From Fimbriimonadales bacterium (lineage in GTDB: Bacteria; Armatimonadota; Fimbriimonadia; Fimbriimonadales; ATM1): a stretch of DNA of 64,000 nucleotides. A model generated the notes under the pieces. That model made no database searches and was not told where the DNA came from. It worked only from the letters and a program-made list of their open reading frames with translations. The position numbers and the translations under genes were made by a program. The stretch lies in contig JAHCHL010000018.1 in NCBI GenBank assembly GCA_026129745.1, forward strand, positions 1-64,000. The letters run 5' to 3'. Shown piece by piece: positions 15,901-24,719 of this stretch. Numbering within the stretch: the first letter of the stretch is position 1; each line of letters opens with the position of its first letter.

Positions 15901-17341
15901 CTGGTTCTTTGGAGCAGAGATTGGCGCGCAGAGTGTGCTTTCTGTACGCTCGGAACAAAGAAGGGCGGACATTACGGCGGCTGTCGGAATGGATTCTCAA
16001 GAAGCAAACATTCTAAGACCGCAAGAATCATTGCTTCCAGGTGGCCGTTGGTTTTTCGATAATGAGCGCGACGTGGCAATCCTCCCGCAAAGCGTTGCCG
16101 AGAGACTCGACATTCGACCAGAAGATGTGGGCGTTGCAACGGTCACGTTTGGAGGCACTGACCATATTGTTATTGGGATTGCTCGGGACGTCGATTTGAA
16201 CAACATCATTGATTTGGACGACGAGAGCATGCTGCCAGCGAACTTCACGCAGTCGCAACAACTCAGACAGCAAGGTCAAGGCGGTGACGAAGCATTTCGA
16301 AATTTTGTGAGGCTGGACGCTTCGCAAGTAATTATTGTGCCGGCGCAATCACTGATTGCCCTCGGAGCAGACATTCGATCGATTGCAGTTGGCTTTCCGA
16401 CGCAGGAAACAACTACGGTCGCCATGGATCGCATCATGCCAAGAGTGGGCCTGAACTTGTATGCAAGCGCTGTCGGCAAGTCTGGACCAGAGGTTCGTCG
16501 TTTTAGCACGGTGGCGGCTTCGCACAGTCGAGGAGTCGAGCTCGTTATCATCCCTCTTGCGATGGCTGCCATCATTGTTCTTAACACGATGATTGCCAGC
16601 GTCATCGAAAGGCGGCGAGAGATTGGAATCTTTAGCGCAGTCGGTCTCGCTCCTAGGCAAATCGCCGCACTGTTTCTTGCAGAGTCGTTGGTCTATGCGG
16701 TCATTGGAGCATTTTCTGGTTACTTGCTTGCCCAGATCTTCGCCACGGTTTCACATGCAACTGGCTGGTTTGCTGGGCTCAGCCTCAATTACGGAAGCTT
16801 ATCGGCAGTCTTGGCAACTTTGCTCGTCGTCTTAATCGTCTTACTCAGCGCAATCTATCCCGCGAACATCGCCAAGAAGATTGCCACCCCTGCTGGATCA
16901 GAGGATTGGAATGTGTCGCTTCCCGACGGCGACAACTGGAATCTGACACTTCCGTTTACAGTTTCCAAAGCCCATGCTGGTGGCCTTGCGCAATTCTATG
17001 GCCAGTGGTTCAGCAGTTTTCAGGATCATGCCATTGGAGAACTCGTCACTGCAGATGTCGAGCACGGCGCTGAAGGTGATGACTTCTATGCCAAGGCAAG
17101 GTGTTGGCTCGCGCCTTTCGATTTGGGCGTTCAGCAGGAGTTTGAGATCCGCTTTCGACCTACTGACATTCCGAACATCCACGAAATTTCACTTGACATC
17201 AAAAGAGTCAGTGGCGATCCTGAGCACTGGGAGACGCTGAACAAGAGGTTCTTCCAGTCGTTGAGAAAGCAATTCCTTATTTGGCGAACACTCACTAATG
17301 AACAAAAGGCACCGTACTTACTACCTATTCACGTCCAGTAA
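12923..17341 (+). CDS. Giant pseudo-M28 peptidase / FtsX-type membrane protein
   Basis: This is a chain of about 1472 aa with a signal sequence at its N terminus. A PA-like insert (VLLDFASGQNWRNAARLGARAVLF) is followed by an M28-type peptidase fold at about 235-400. The zinc ligands are gone: where M28 enzymes have GGHLDS, GANDDASG and GEEQG, this protein has CAYVDA, GAEQACG and TSGHFQ. A long beta-rich region follows, then a TM pair near 800-860. The last part is an FtsX module with MRRRKARTALTCITLVLVTFIV, a periplasmic domain and three TM helices including VIERRREIGIFSAVGLAPRQ. A soluble tail of about 140 residues closes it. I use the ATG at 12923, six bases after AAAGG; ATG 12917 is the alternative. 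An envelope role, perhaps ligand-sensing coupled to a MacB-like ATPase, is inference. Confidence 0.8.
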   Translation: MLATWAPRLAAFTATLCPCFALASYSETVREISLRRLEAHVRKLSSETRLGTPSESLERYIVGLDGLGSIGNVVKETYPLSVPNPSADAVLRAGAETIRIHPLWPNGVRTSSCQVSGNLIYARDGALAQFDGLNVRDAIVLLDFASGQNWRNAARLGARAVLFLEPDSATRAEGEEKWSMLPLNMPRFWVPKASAAKVLSLVGGEVHVDSNQEWLSKDGANYWTVIPGSDPTLRDEFILICAYVDAISVVPGLAPGAEQACGAAALFEVGQALKRFGTKRSVILLLTSGHFQAMQGIRHFIEYRFRDNWKATGGKPPQFAFTLDLSSRHTGFAAQGYGWWVEYRGENVENERAIARYLRERMPGVAAALRLPPEELFADAISNPDGRHWKNHVPGRYAAQAEIFNLASINALTFITSEDSRLIQDTPFDTWDKVHFGNLATQARTITCLLLHAANDPSDESIRDVPVAPYRGGSNPRRMSLMSGFATISGRVLTFDPRRSFLPDTPVPGSLVTMPSKYRSYMGVRGLTVTHAASNSARYNFFGVPPVTNYIPALRSEVFVLAYKIDEVGAIQYAVDYTSQLDFTTSFKVTTAYRETPIIVFECEQIDFYGLVDPHTLRPLRSFMVLDARSDSWPRQGFFEVDMSERRLESYTEDALVYFSLPDTRIKLLAFGPTGDVRLLLSNSSSDNPIGKGYLPTDVSGTLHQRGAPTVFPSLTLQSAIDVYAINEWRLTSLRKYNIVNSGLDRLQRLAKVDIELSQAALGNRDYTASERHAFAAAGFALQAHPKALAETKDVLNGLLFYLALLLPFAYFVERLLFHAKKLSLQIIYASLIFLASFGLLRLLHPAFDLTGQTIMIFVAFTMGALSLLVMVFVTGKFESGLHKLQQAQDGIHTEKAARVGVALTALSIGLGSMRRRKARTALTCITLVLVTFIVLSFTSVVSDLRFNQVDAPGVPRYTGILLRDKTFEPLDDASYRKLSAEFLGEGVVARRVWFFGAEIGAQSVLSVRSEQRRADITAAVGMDSQEANILRPQESLLPGGRWFFDNERDVAILPQSVAERLDIRPEDVGVATVTFGGTDHIVIGIARDVDLNNIIDLDDESMLPANFTQSQQLRQQGQGGDEAFRNFVRLDASQVIIVPAQSLIALGADIRSIAVGFPTQETTTVAMDRIMPRVGLNLYASAVGKSGPEVRRFSTVAASHSRGVELVIIPLAMAAIIVLNTMIASVIERRREIGIFSAVGLAPRQIAALFLAESLVYAVIGAFSGYLLAQIFATVSHATGWFAGLSLNYGSLSAVLATLLVVLIVLLSAIYPANIAKKIATPAGSEDWNVSLPDGDNWNLTLPFTVSKAHAGGLAQFYGQWFSSFQDHAIGELVTADVEHGAEGDDFYAKARCWLAPFDLGVQQEFEIRFRPTDIPNIHEISLDIKRVSGDPEHWETLNKRFFQSLRKQFLIWRTLTNEQKAPYLLPIHVQ

Positions 17342-18514
17342 TCGATCGTAGAAATCAACAAGAACTTTCTTAGAAAAGTCCCATGCAAGCATCGACTCGA
17401 CTCGCTTCCGACCTATCTCGCCCATGCGCTTCCTACCTTCTGGATCGGCAACAAGTGCCTTCATTGCTGCTCCCATGGCCTTTTCATCGTCGTTTGCAAT
17501 GTAAACTGCAGCTTCCCCTGCACTGAATCGCGATTCCTTGAGGTCAAAGCTGACTACTGGCAAAGACATCGCCATATACTCAACGACCTTATTCATTGTG
17601 CTGACATCGTTGAGTGGATTTTTCGGATCTGGTGCAATGCCGAAGTCAGCTGTAGACAAGTATTTCTTCAGCTCCTCATCCGATATACGACCCGTGAAGC
17701 AAACGAAGTCATCGAGCTGCAATTTGTTAGACAGAGCAATCAAGTCCTCGTAGCTGTCACCGCTTCCAATAAACGCAAATGTCGTGTCGCGCATTCCGAG
17801 GTCAATCGCATGCCTTATTGCTCGTAGGGCATAGTCCACTCCATCTTGCGGACCCATCACTCCAAGATAGATACCCAAGTGCTTACGACCTCTTTTGAGG
17901 CTGTCATCTGAGTTCACTCGCTCGAAGCGAGAAAGCAAAGGCCCGCTTCGCACGACTGTAACTTGACTTGGGTCTTTACCTCCCCTTTTGATTGCAATCT
18001 CCTTATAAGACTCATTGGTTGCTATCACGGCGTCGGCGGTCAAGAACTGTTGCCTCTCAAGCCAAAGCAGCATTCGGTACAAAAGGTCCTGTCGATTGAA
18101 CTTGGACAGATAAAGCTCCGGGCAAAGGTCGTGATGATCGAATACAAACTTCACTCCCCTTCGCTTATATCCTTGCGCAATCTTCCAAAATGTGTCAGGA
18201 GGATTGCAGGAATGAATAACATCAAACTTGTCACTCTTCCAAACCTTCGATGCCAGTCTCTTAGTCTGCCTGTAGCAGTACCAAAACTCCTGGATGAAGC
18301 TCAGCTTGCTCTTAGTTGGCTTTGGCATTGGGTAACGGAAAACGTGAATGCCTTCAAGAACTTTGTCTGGCTCACTGAGCTCTTGCGGGGGGCACGGCGA
18401 AATGACACTGACTTTGTATCCCCCTTCAGTCAAAGCAAGCGACTCCATCCACACTCGACGGTCAAATGGAACCGGCAAGTTTTCAACGAGAATAAGAATG
18501 TGTCCCTTTCTCAC
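17321..18514 (-). CDS. Glycosyltransferase family 4 protein
   Basis: This 397-aa GT-B glycosyltransferase belongs to the WbuB/GT4-like group acting in exopolysaccharide or O-antigen assembly. The N-terminal half has HILILVENLPVPFDRRVWMESLAL and FDVIHSCNPPD, then the characteristic FDHHDLCPELYLSKF. The donor-binding half shows GVMGPQDGVDYALRAI and FIGSGDSYEDL, followed by the E-x7-E-like stretch TMNKVVEYMAMSLPVVSFDLKESR. Its GTG start overlaps the stop of the upstream sugar-nucleotide dehydrogenase by four bases, so the two form an operon. Its 3' end overlaps the end of the convergent pseudo-M28/FtsX gene by 21 bases. The exact donor sugar cannot be read from sequence. Confidence 0.9.
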   Translation of the reverse strand: MRKGHILILVENLPVPFDRRVWMESLALTEGGYKVSVISPCPPQELSEPDKVLEGIHVFRYPMPKPTKSKLSFIQEFWYCYRQTKRLASKVWKSDKFDVIHSCNPPDTFWKIAQGYKRRGVKFVFDHHDLCPELYLSKFNRQDLLYRMLLWLERQQFLTADAVIATNESYKEIAIKRGGKDPSQVTVVRSGPLLSRFERVNSDDSLKRGRKHLGIYLGVMGPQDGVDYALRAIRHAIDLGMRDTTFAFIGSGDSYEDLIALSNKLQLDDFVCFTGRISDEELKKYLSTADFGIAPDPKNPLNDVSTMNKVVEYMAMSLPVVSFDLKESRFSAGEAAVYIANDDEKAMGAAMKALVADPEGRKRMGEIGRKRVESMLAWDFSKKVLVDFYDRLLDVNR

Positions 18515-19812
18515 CAGTAAAGCCCGTCGTACTCGCCCTTGAAAAGCTCGGGATTGCCTATCTTTGCGAGATCGAAAACTCGTTGGTTCTCAGAGACTTG
18601 TCCAATCAATTCTCGATATGGAGCCGCATCGTGACCAAACACGACAATCTCCGCATGTTCTAGCGCCTCGCTAGCCGAAACCAGTATGCGCTTCAGATGT
18701 GGCAGTTCTTGATCGATGAATACTTTATTCGATCCGTAAAGTGCCGCGTATTCAACGTTCGGGTCATATATGCGCAAGTCGTAACCTTTGCCAATAAGGA
18801 TCTCAGCTAAGGTAACGAGTGGACTTTCTCGCAGGTCATCTGTTCCTTCCTTGAAACTGATGCCGAGCATCGAAACTTTCTTCGGACCTAACGCCATTAT
18901 GCGTTGGGCTGCTCTCTCAATCTGTATGCGATTGCTTGCAAGAGAACCTTCGAACATCGGCAGATATATATCAAGCTCGCGGGCCTTGTGAGTATAAGCG
19001 CGCATGTCCTTCGGCAAGCAACTCCCACCGTATGCAAAACCAGGTTTCATGTACTTGGACGAAATATTCAGCTTGGTGTCTTTACAAATTATGTCGAGCG
19101 CTTCCCGGGAATCCACTCCGAGCGCTTTGCACAGCATCCCCATCTCATTCGCAAACGTAATCTTCAAAGCATGGAAAATGTTACAACCGTACTTAATGGC
19201 TTCTGCCGTAGAGAGTTTGCAATGAATCACTTCCCCTGATACCGCCGAGTACATTGAATGAACTCGCTCGAATTCCTCCTTTGAGTCCGTTCCAATTACA
19301 GTAAATGGGGGGTTGTAGTAGTCATAGATTGAGACTCCTTCACGCAGAAACTCAGGGTTCATACTGATCCCGAAGCTTTCGCGCGAAACATGCTTTACGA
19401 TTGCCGGCAAAACCTCCGATTCTGTCGTTCCTGGTAGCACTGTCGATCGGACGACTACTGAGTGGAAGGTTCCCTTCGCTTTGATTGCCTGCCCGATCTC
19501 TGTCGAAACTTTCTGCACGTAGTCCGTTTTCAAGCTGCCGTTTGGATTTGATGGCGTGCCTACACAAATGAGCGATATATCGGATTCTGCAACTGCTGCC
19601 ATATAATCCTTAGTTACACGCAGCCTGCCGCTAGAGACTCCCTCGGCAATCAGCTCGTCAAGTCCCTCTTCGACTATTGGACTCTTGCCCGACCCGATCA
19701 ACTCAAGTTTTCTGTCATCAGGGTCAACACCTATGACCGTGTGCCCGTCTTTCGCAAAGCATGCGCCCGTCACTGCGCCAACATAGCCTAAGCCAAAAAT
19801 TGAGATGTGCAT
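18511..19812 (-). CDS. GDP-mannose 6-dehydrogenase-like (UDP-glucose/GDP-mannose DH family)
   Basis: The 433-aa enzyme oxidises a nucleotide sugar to its uronic acid with two NAD+. The Rossmann motif ISIFGLGYVGAVTGACFAKDGH starts at residue 3. The central MNPEFLREGVSIYDYYNPPFTVIG and the catalytic-cysteine loop FAYGGSCLPKDMRAYT are intact. The C-terminal LGISFKEGTDDLRESPLV is also present. The overall pattern (YNPPFTVIG, KLNISSKYMKPGFAYGGSCLPKD, the Y-D-GLYW end) resembles AlgD, so I favour GDP-mannose over UDP-glucose as substrate. The ATG at 19812 matches the family start; a longer reading frame to 19851 has no support. It is coupled to the GT4 gene, pointing to synthesis of a uronate-containing surface polysaccharide. 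Confidence 0.9.
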   Translation of the reverse strand: MHISIFGLGYVGAVTGACFAKDGHTVIGVDPDDRKLELIGSGKSPIVEEGLDELIAEGVSSGRLRVTKDYMAAVAESDISLICVGTPSNPNGSLKTDYVQKVSTEIGQAIKAKGTFHSVVVRSTVLPGTTESEVLPAIVKHVSRESFGISMNPEFLREGVSIYDYYNPPFTVIGTDSKEEFERVHSMYSAVSGEVIHCKLSTAEAIKYGCNIFHALKITFANEMGMLCKALGVDSREALDIICKDTKLNISSKYMKPGFAYGGSCLPKDMRAYTHKARELDIYLPMFEGSLASNRIQIERAAQRIMALGPKKVSMLGISFKEGTDDLRESPLVTLAEILIGKGYDLRIYDPNVEYAALYGSNKVFIDQELPHLKRILVSASEALEHAEIVVFGHDAAPYRELIGQVSENQRVFDLAKIGNPELFKGEYDGLYW

Positions 19813-19881
19813 AGGTTCACTTCGGGAGAGGCCCGCAGTATACCGGCGCAAGAATCGGGCCAGCAGGAAGGAACGAATTCG

Positions 19882-21843
19882 CTATAGGTAGAGTTTGAAC
19901 CACTCAAGTATCTGCTTCAAACGATGAATCCGCAAATCTGCCGGGCCGTTTCGACTCATGCCGTGGCTTGTGGTCTGGGGATATCTGACCAATTTTGAAG
20001 GAACGCCAAGCAATTGCAAAAAGGTGAATACCTCTTCTCCCTGCTCGATGTGACACCTCAAGTCCCCTTCGCTATGAATAACCAAAGTCGGTGTCTTAAC
20101 ATTCTTGAAATGTTTCACCGGGCTTCTTTCCCAGAGATGCTCCCAGCGGTCAAATGCGGCACCCGGCCAAACCCCGTCTGGCACGAAAGTGTAATCGCTA
20201 TTCCCGCTTTTGCTGAGCAAGTTTGAGACGCATCGATCAGTGACCGCAACACGATAGTCGGTCGAATGGGATATGGCCCAATTGACCATGTAGCCTCCGT
20301 ATGAGCCTCCAATTATCGCAACTCTATCTGGATCGACCCCGGGCAGTTCCTTCGCGAACCTCGTGACTGCTTGGATATCTTTCCAATCTTTGTCCCCCCA
20401 GTCTCCAGAGATACACCTGGCAAACTCCTCGCCATAACCTGTACTTCCGCGAATGTTTGCAAACACGACGGCATAACCTGCTGCAGCCAGCAACTGCATT
20501 TCGACGAAAACGCAGCAGTGATACATACCATGCGGACCACCATGAACCTCAATGACAATAGGTTGAGGCTCCGCCGAAGGATGGCGTAGCTCCCAGACTT
20601 GAACGCTGACACCTGGTTCAGGCTCGATCCAATGCTCTATTGGTTTCGCCAGTTCAACCTCGGACGCGAGTCCAGAGTTGAAGCTCGATCGCCATCGCTC
20701 TGTTCCATTATCTTCCAAAATGGTGACTTCTGGAAAACCGGTACTCGAAAGGCAGCAAACAGCTAGCTCACCAGTCGCTGAGACGCTGCCAAAGATGCGT
20801 TCACCTTCGACCGCTGTAAGTCTTTTCAAGGTATTTGACCGGACGTCGAACTCAGCGACCTGCGTCGATCCACGTTCAGAGAGACTTAGCAGAATTCGTG
20901 TGCCGTCATGTGTCCATAACAATCTTGGTTCCGGTGCATCCCTGCAATCACCGATTACGTGTACACCGACATCAATGTCATTGCCGGTCAGTATGTGAAA
21001 CTCAGATGTATCTAAATCGTAAGTTGCAAGTAGATTGGACTTGATTCCGAACCGATCACTTGAACGATCTTGAAACATCATTGAGACTAAATCGCCTGTT
21101 GGCTGTGACGCCAGTGCGCTGATGTTTCCTGGTGGAATCCCTTCAAGCTTTCTTTGTTCAGCCGAAATTACATCGACCAAGAATAGTTCGTCTCTCCACG
21201 GCTCAATGGTCGGACGGGGCGACGGGTTATAACTGACTACCAGTGATTGTGAATCCCTCGTCCAACAGAAAGAGTACTCGCCATCGGTGGCTGATGACAC
21301 ACACTTATGGTGTTTGCCTGACTCAATATCTAGGACATAAATCGAATAGCGATCGCTCCCGAACACGCCATCCCCATCCATTCGCCAAATCAAGGAATCG
21401 ATTTCTACTGGTGGTTCGCTCTCGCCGCTTTCTTCACGCCCCTCCTTTGCTACGTGCGTCCGCTCACAACACCGCTCGCGAAACAAGAGTGCAATTCTTT
21501 GTCCGTCTGGTGCCCATTCGAATCGTCCAAGCGTCCCTTCAGGCAAATTGGTAATCGGCCTAGGTTCTCCGCCGTCAGCTGGCATGAAGAAGATCTGGCT
21601 GAGAGGCTTGTGGCGGTCTGATGCAAAGGCAAACCCCGATCCATCCGGCTTCCATTTGACTGGACCGTCGGCAACCTGCCCGAAAGTGAGTTGTCGCAGG
21701 CCGCTAACTGACCACTGATAAAGCCTCGACACCGTCTTCCACTTGTCTCCGGTACTCTTCACGGGAAAGACGACTCTAGTCCCATCAGGTGAGAACTGTG
21801 GGTCGCCAGGAAGCGCTATTCGAACAATGTCTTCTGGAAGCAT
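19882..21843 (-). CDS. S9 family peptidase (acylaminoacyl/dipeptidyl type)
   Basis: This 653-aa prolyl-oligopeptidase-family enzyme has no obvious signal peptide, so it may act in the cytoplasm. The first about 400 residues are PD40-like propeller repeats (GDPQFSPDGTRVVFP, WKPDGSGFAFASDR, RFEWAPDGQRIALLF). The hydrolase domain holds HGGPHGM for the oxyanion region, the nucleophile in IIGGSYGGYMVNW, the Asp in HSEGDLRCHI and the His in TTSHGMSRNGP. I take the ATG at 21843, which begins LPEDIVRIALPGDPQFSPDG. A TTG at 21897 is the alternative, with AAAGG about 11 bases upstream. It is a single gene divergent from the secreted paralogue pair. Confidence 0.87.
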   Translation of the reverse strand: MLPEDIVRIALPGDPQFSPDGTRVVFPVKSTGDKWKTVSRLYQWSVSGLRQLTFGQVADGPVKWKPDGSGFAFASDRHKPLSQIFFMPADGGEPRPITNLPEGTLGRFEWAPDGQRIALLFRERCCERTHVAKEGREESGESEPPVEIDSLIWRMDGDGVFGSDRYSIYVLDIESGKHHKCVSSATDGEYSFCWTRDSQSLVVSYNPSPRPTIEPWRDELFLVDVISAEQRKLEGIPPGNISALASQPTGDLVSMMFQDRSSDRFGIKSNLLATYDLDTSEFHILTGNDIDVGVHVIGDCRDAPEPRLLWTHDGTRILLSLSERGSTQVAEFDVRSNTLKRLTAVEGERIFGSVSATGELAVCCLSSTGFPEVTILEDNGTERWRSSFNSGLASEVELAKPIEHWIEPEPGVSVQVWELRHPSAEPQPIVIEVHGGPHGMYHCCVFVEMQLLAAAGYAVVFANIRGSTGYGEEFARCISGDWGDKDWKDIQAVTRFAKELPGVDPDRVAIIGGSYGGYMVNWAISHSTDYRVAVTDRCVSNLLSKSGNSDYTFVPDGVWPGAAFDRWEHLWERSPVKHFKNVKTPTLVIHSEGDLRCHIEQGEEVFTFLQLLGVPSKLVRYPQTTSHGMSRNGPADLRIHRLKQILEWFKLYL

Positions 21844-21960
21844 GGTTCTCTTGGCCACGTGCGGAACATTACCTCTGAGATAGGGCGTATCGGACAATGG
21901 ATACCGCTGGCCTTTTCTGGTCGTCTTAAACCTTTAGCAGGACTTTTTCGGAGGATTCAC

Positions 21961-23349
21961 TTGAAAGTATGGCTCTCAACCCTCGCAGTTCTCGCCTCTG
22001 CTTTGGCACTTGCCCAAGGAGGCTGGAAGAAGCCGGAGGCGATCGTCGCAGAAGTCAGTGAGTGGCGGCAGGATTCTGCACGCTCATTCCAAGTCTATTC
22101 TCACTCAGGAGCGCTTAGGGTCTCGACCACGATCGGGGTGAACGGCGCGCTTGAAGGCATGCCCAGAATCGAATCGATTTCGCCGAAAGGTGTTTTCACT
22201 TGGCTCGAAGACAAGCCCGGCGTTGCCATGCAGCTTCTGACTCCAACTGCCTGGGAACCAATGGAGTTTCTTGCAGTGCCACGATTCAGTCGGGCTGACC
22301 TGGAGTTCCACCTTGCAGGAATAGAGCGAGCCTTGGGTAAGAAGGTGTTAGCTGGGGCCCACGAGACGATTGCGGGCCGCGAATGCTTAGTTCTGACGAT
22401 TCTCGATAGGCCCACCTCTCTCAACCAGGACTACCAGAAGCTGTGGATTGATCGAGAAACCGGCATTGCGATGAAGATCGAGGAGTTCTTTCGAGGGCAA
22501 ATGACCTATTCCCGGAGGGTGACATCGATAGACTTTCTAAGCGAGCCACCCAACGTCGACATGCTTCCAAGACCCGAAGCAATCATGGTACGTGGACCTG
22601 TTTCGGCGAACGCACTCCTTCGCATCCCTACACCTCGGCCAGCGTCGGAATTCGCGGAAGAAATCGCTCGCTTCAATGCAACCACGAAATCAGACGAGAA
22701 GAATTGGCTCATTGCGCCAGCAATATCAAGTCCGTTTGGTTACGTCCACAGCTCCTATCGGGAACCCGTTGTCATGGCACAGAGATCGCCACGTTCAAAC
22801 CAAAATGAGCAGTCACGTCGAGAAACTGTGAGCTTGTTCGATGCACCCACAATGATCAGTAGCCCTTCTGGTGGAACAGCGCAATTCGTCGTTTCTGTTT
22901 CTCGGAGCGATGATGGAGGTGGTCGAGAGATTCAAGTGCAAGCCGAAATCAATGGCGAAAGGCGTGAATTCATCGTTCGGCAGGGTGAAGATGGAAGAGG
23001 ACTAACTTTCCCGCCAACGAGTGGTCAGTCTCAGAGCACTCAGAGCAACGAACCTGTCTCTGTAAGGATGTACGTAGCCAAAAGCGATTTTGTCGACCCG
23101 AAAACTGGAAGGACCTTGGCACTTGTTCAGGCGCAAGGCGTCGCGCCAGAAAACTATCTGGACGGAATCCTATTGACTCGATCGTCGAATTTTGATGATA
23201 CGAGGTTTCCATCTGCAAGACTTTTCTTCGTCGAGATTCCTTATGAGGCACTAGTGCTGACTTGGCAGAAAGGCAAAGTCCGATATGCTATTGCAGCCAC
23301 GGGGCTAACGGCGTCAGAGTTAGCAGACATTGCAGCACGTGTGAAATGA
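21961..23349 (+). CDS. Secreted protein, first of a tandem paralogue pair (LolA/RseB-like fold suspected)
   Basis: I do not recognise a named function. The TTG at 21961 has a good Shine-Dalgarno (GGAGG, seven bases upstream) and begins a Sec signal peptide ending ASALALAQ. The mature 440-aa protein starts GGWKKPEAIVAEVSEW. Its first half (residues about 25-220) has a pattern seen in LolA/RseB-like proteins, with alternating strands and a closing LVLTILDRPTSLNQDYQKLWIDRETGIAMKIEEFF. The second half has a hydrophilic linker and a further beta domain with AKSDFVDPKTGRTLALVQAQG. It is clearly homologous along its length to the next gene. A role in periplasmic lipid or lipoprotein handling is speculation from the fold pattern. 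Confidence 0.75.
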   Translation: MKVWLSTLAVLASALALAQGGWKKPEAIVAEVSEWRQDSARSFQVYSHSGALRVSTTIGVNGALEGMPRIESISPKGVFTWLEDKPGVAMQLLTPTAWEPMEFLAVPRFSRADLEFHLAGIERALGKKVLAGAHETIAGRECLVLTILDRPTSLNQDYQKLWIDRETGIAMKIEEFFRGQMTYSRRVTSIDFLSEPPNVDMLPRPEAIMVRGPVSANALLRIPTPRPASEFAEEIARFNATTKSDEKNWLIAPAISSPFGYVHSSYREPVVMAQRSPRSNQNEQSRRETVSLFDAPTMISSPSGGTAQFVVSVSRSDDGGGREIQVQAEINGERREFIVRQGEDGRGLTFPPTSGQSQSTQSNEPVSVRMYVAKSDFVDPKTGRTLALVQAQGVAPENYLDGILLTRSSNFDDTRFPSARLFFVEIPYEALVLTWQKGKVRYAIAATGLTASELADIAARVK

Positions 23350-23363
23350 GGAAGTCCAAGGCT

Positions 23364-24719
23364 ATGAAATCAACAATTGGAACATTGCTTCTCCTCCTTG
23401 CAGTTTCTTCGCTTGCACAAAGCGGTTGGAAAAAGCCCGAATCGATTCATGCCACGATTAGCGAGTACGATGGGGTTGAGCGGACATATGAAATCTTTCA
23501 GAAGGAAGGCTCTCTTACTGTCCTCACTTCGAGGTCGGCGTTTGGGGCACTTGAGGGAATTCCGAGGTTCGAAGCAATTACCAAAAGTGGAGTTTTCACT
23601 TGGCTTGCCGACAAGCCGAATAACACTCTTCTGTTGCAGCGATCGACGGTTCCAAACCTCTACGAGTTCTTAGCAACTCCACGATTCTCAAGAGCAGACC
23701 TTGAGTTCAACTTAAACGGAATTCAGAAAGCGTTGGGCAAGACGGTCAGGGCAGGCCGAACAGAAAAGGTTGCGGCGAGAGACTGCCTCGTGCTCACAAT
23801 CCTCGATAGGCCAGACTCAGCCGAGTCGGACTTTCAGCGCATTTGGGTCGACATAGAAACTGGCTTGACGCTAAAGCAAGAAGACTACTTTGCAGGCAAG
23901 CTGAGTTACAGCCGCGAATTTGCTTCGATTCAATTCAATCGTGATCTTTCCTCTACTAAATTCGCACCAAGTGAAGGCGACCTCGTCATCAAAGGACCTG
24001 TCTCTCCAGAAACTTTACTGAAGCTTCCAGATGGTCGGCCGCATCAGGACTTTATCGTTGAGATCAAGGACCTAGCAAAGCCAAAGGAAGGCGAAAGACC
24101 TTGGACGAGCATGATCAGTGAACAGCAAACCCTTCGCTATGCTCAGACCACCTATCGCGAACAATCAGTCGGTGTACCACAAACCAGTCAGAACAGACGA
24201 GGCAATTCCATCATCGATCCCAACTCTGGCGGAATGTTCCATACCATCACTAACTTGGACACGGGAGATAGGACCCTTGTTGTAGCGGTAACAGCGCAAG
24301 TGAGTGAGCGACCCATCCAGGGAGAAGCAATCATTATGATCCGCGACGCACAAGGAAACATTCTACAAGGACAATCCGAACGCTCCGAAGGATTTGCAAT
24401 TGGCCAAACGCAAGGTAATGCCACATCCAAGACGGTGCCAGTAATCAAAAGCGACTTCGTCGACCCGGCGACAGGTCACACATTTGTTTTCATACAAGTC
24501 AAAGGATCGGCTGCGCTTCCGCAAGTCGGTCAGTACGTATTTGGACAACCGACTTCACTAGAAGGCTTGCCGTCAGGCCAGTCGTATTCGGCCAAAGGTG
24601 AAGTAGACCTCACCATCGTCACTTGGACAATAGGCGATGTGCAATGCGCGATTGCGTCAACATCCCACACAGTCGAACAGCTGGTTGCAATTGCGAAGTC
24701 CGCCATTGAAACCCGCTAA
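23364..24719 (+). CDS. Secreted protein, second of a tandem paralogue pair
   Basis: This 451-aa protein is the paralogue of the upstream gene. They share the mature start SGWKKPESIHATISEY, then GALEGIPRFEAITKSGVFTWLADKP, PRFSRADLEFNLNGIQKALGK, CLVLTILDRPDS and SDFVDPATGHTFVFIQVKG. A Sec signal (STIGTLLLLLAVSSLAQ) precedes these. The ATG at 23364 has GAGG about nine bases upstream. An ATG at 23346 overlaps the previous stop (ATGA) and would add six residues. The divergence between the pair suggests an old tandem duplication with some specialisation. Its stop overlaps the end of the convergent glutathione peroxidase gene by four bases. Confidence 0.75.
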   Translation: MKSTIGTLLLLLAVSSLAQSGWKKPESIHATISEYDGVERTYEIFQKEGSLTVLTSRSAFGALEGIPRFEAITKSGVFTWLADKPNNTLLLQRSTVPNLYEFLATPRFSRADLEFNLNGIQKALGKTVRAGRTEKVAARDCLVLTILDRPDSAESDFQRIWVDIETGLTLKQEDYFAGKLSYSREFASIQFNRDLSSTKFAPSEGDLVIKGPVSPETLLKLPDGRPHQDFIVEIKDLAKPKEGERPWTSMISEQQTLRYAQTTYREQSVGVPQTSQNRRGNSIIDPNSGGMFHTITNLDTGDRTLVVAVTAQVSERPIQGEAIIMIRDAQGNILQGQSERSEGFAIGQTQGNATSKTVPVIKSDFVDPATGHTFVFIQVKGSAALPQVGQYVFGQPTSLEGLPSGQSYSAKGEVDLTIVTWTIGDVQCAIASTSHTVEQLVAIAKSAIETR

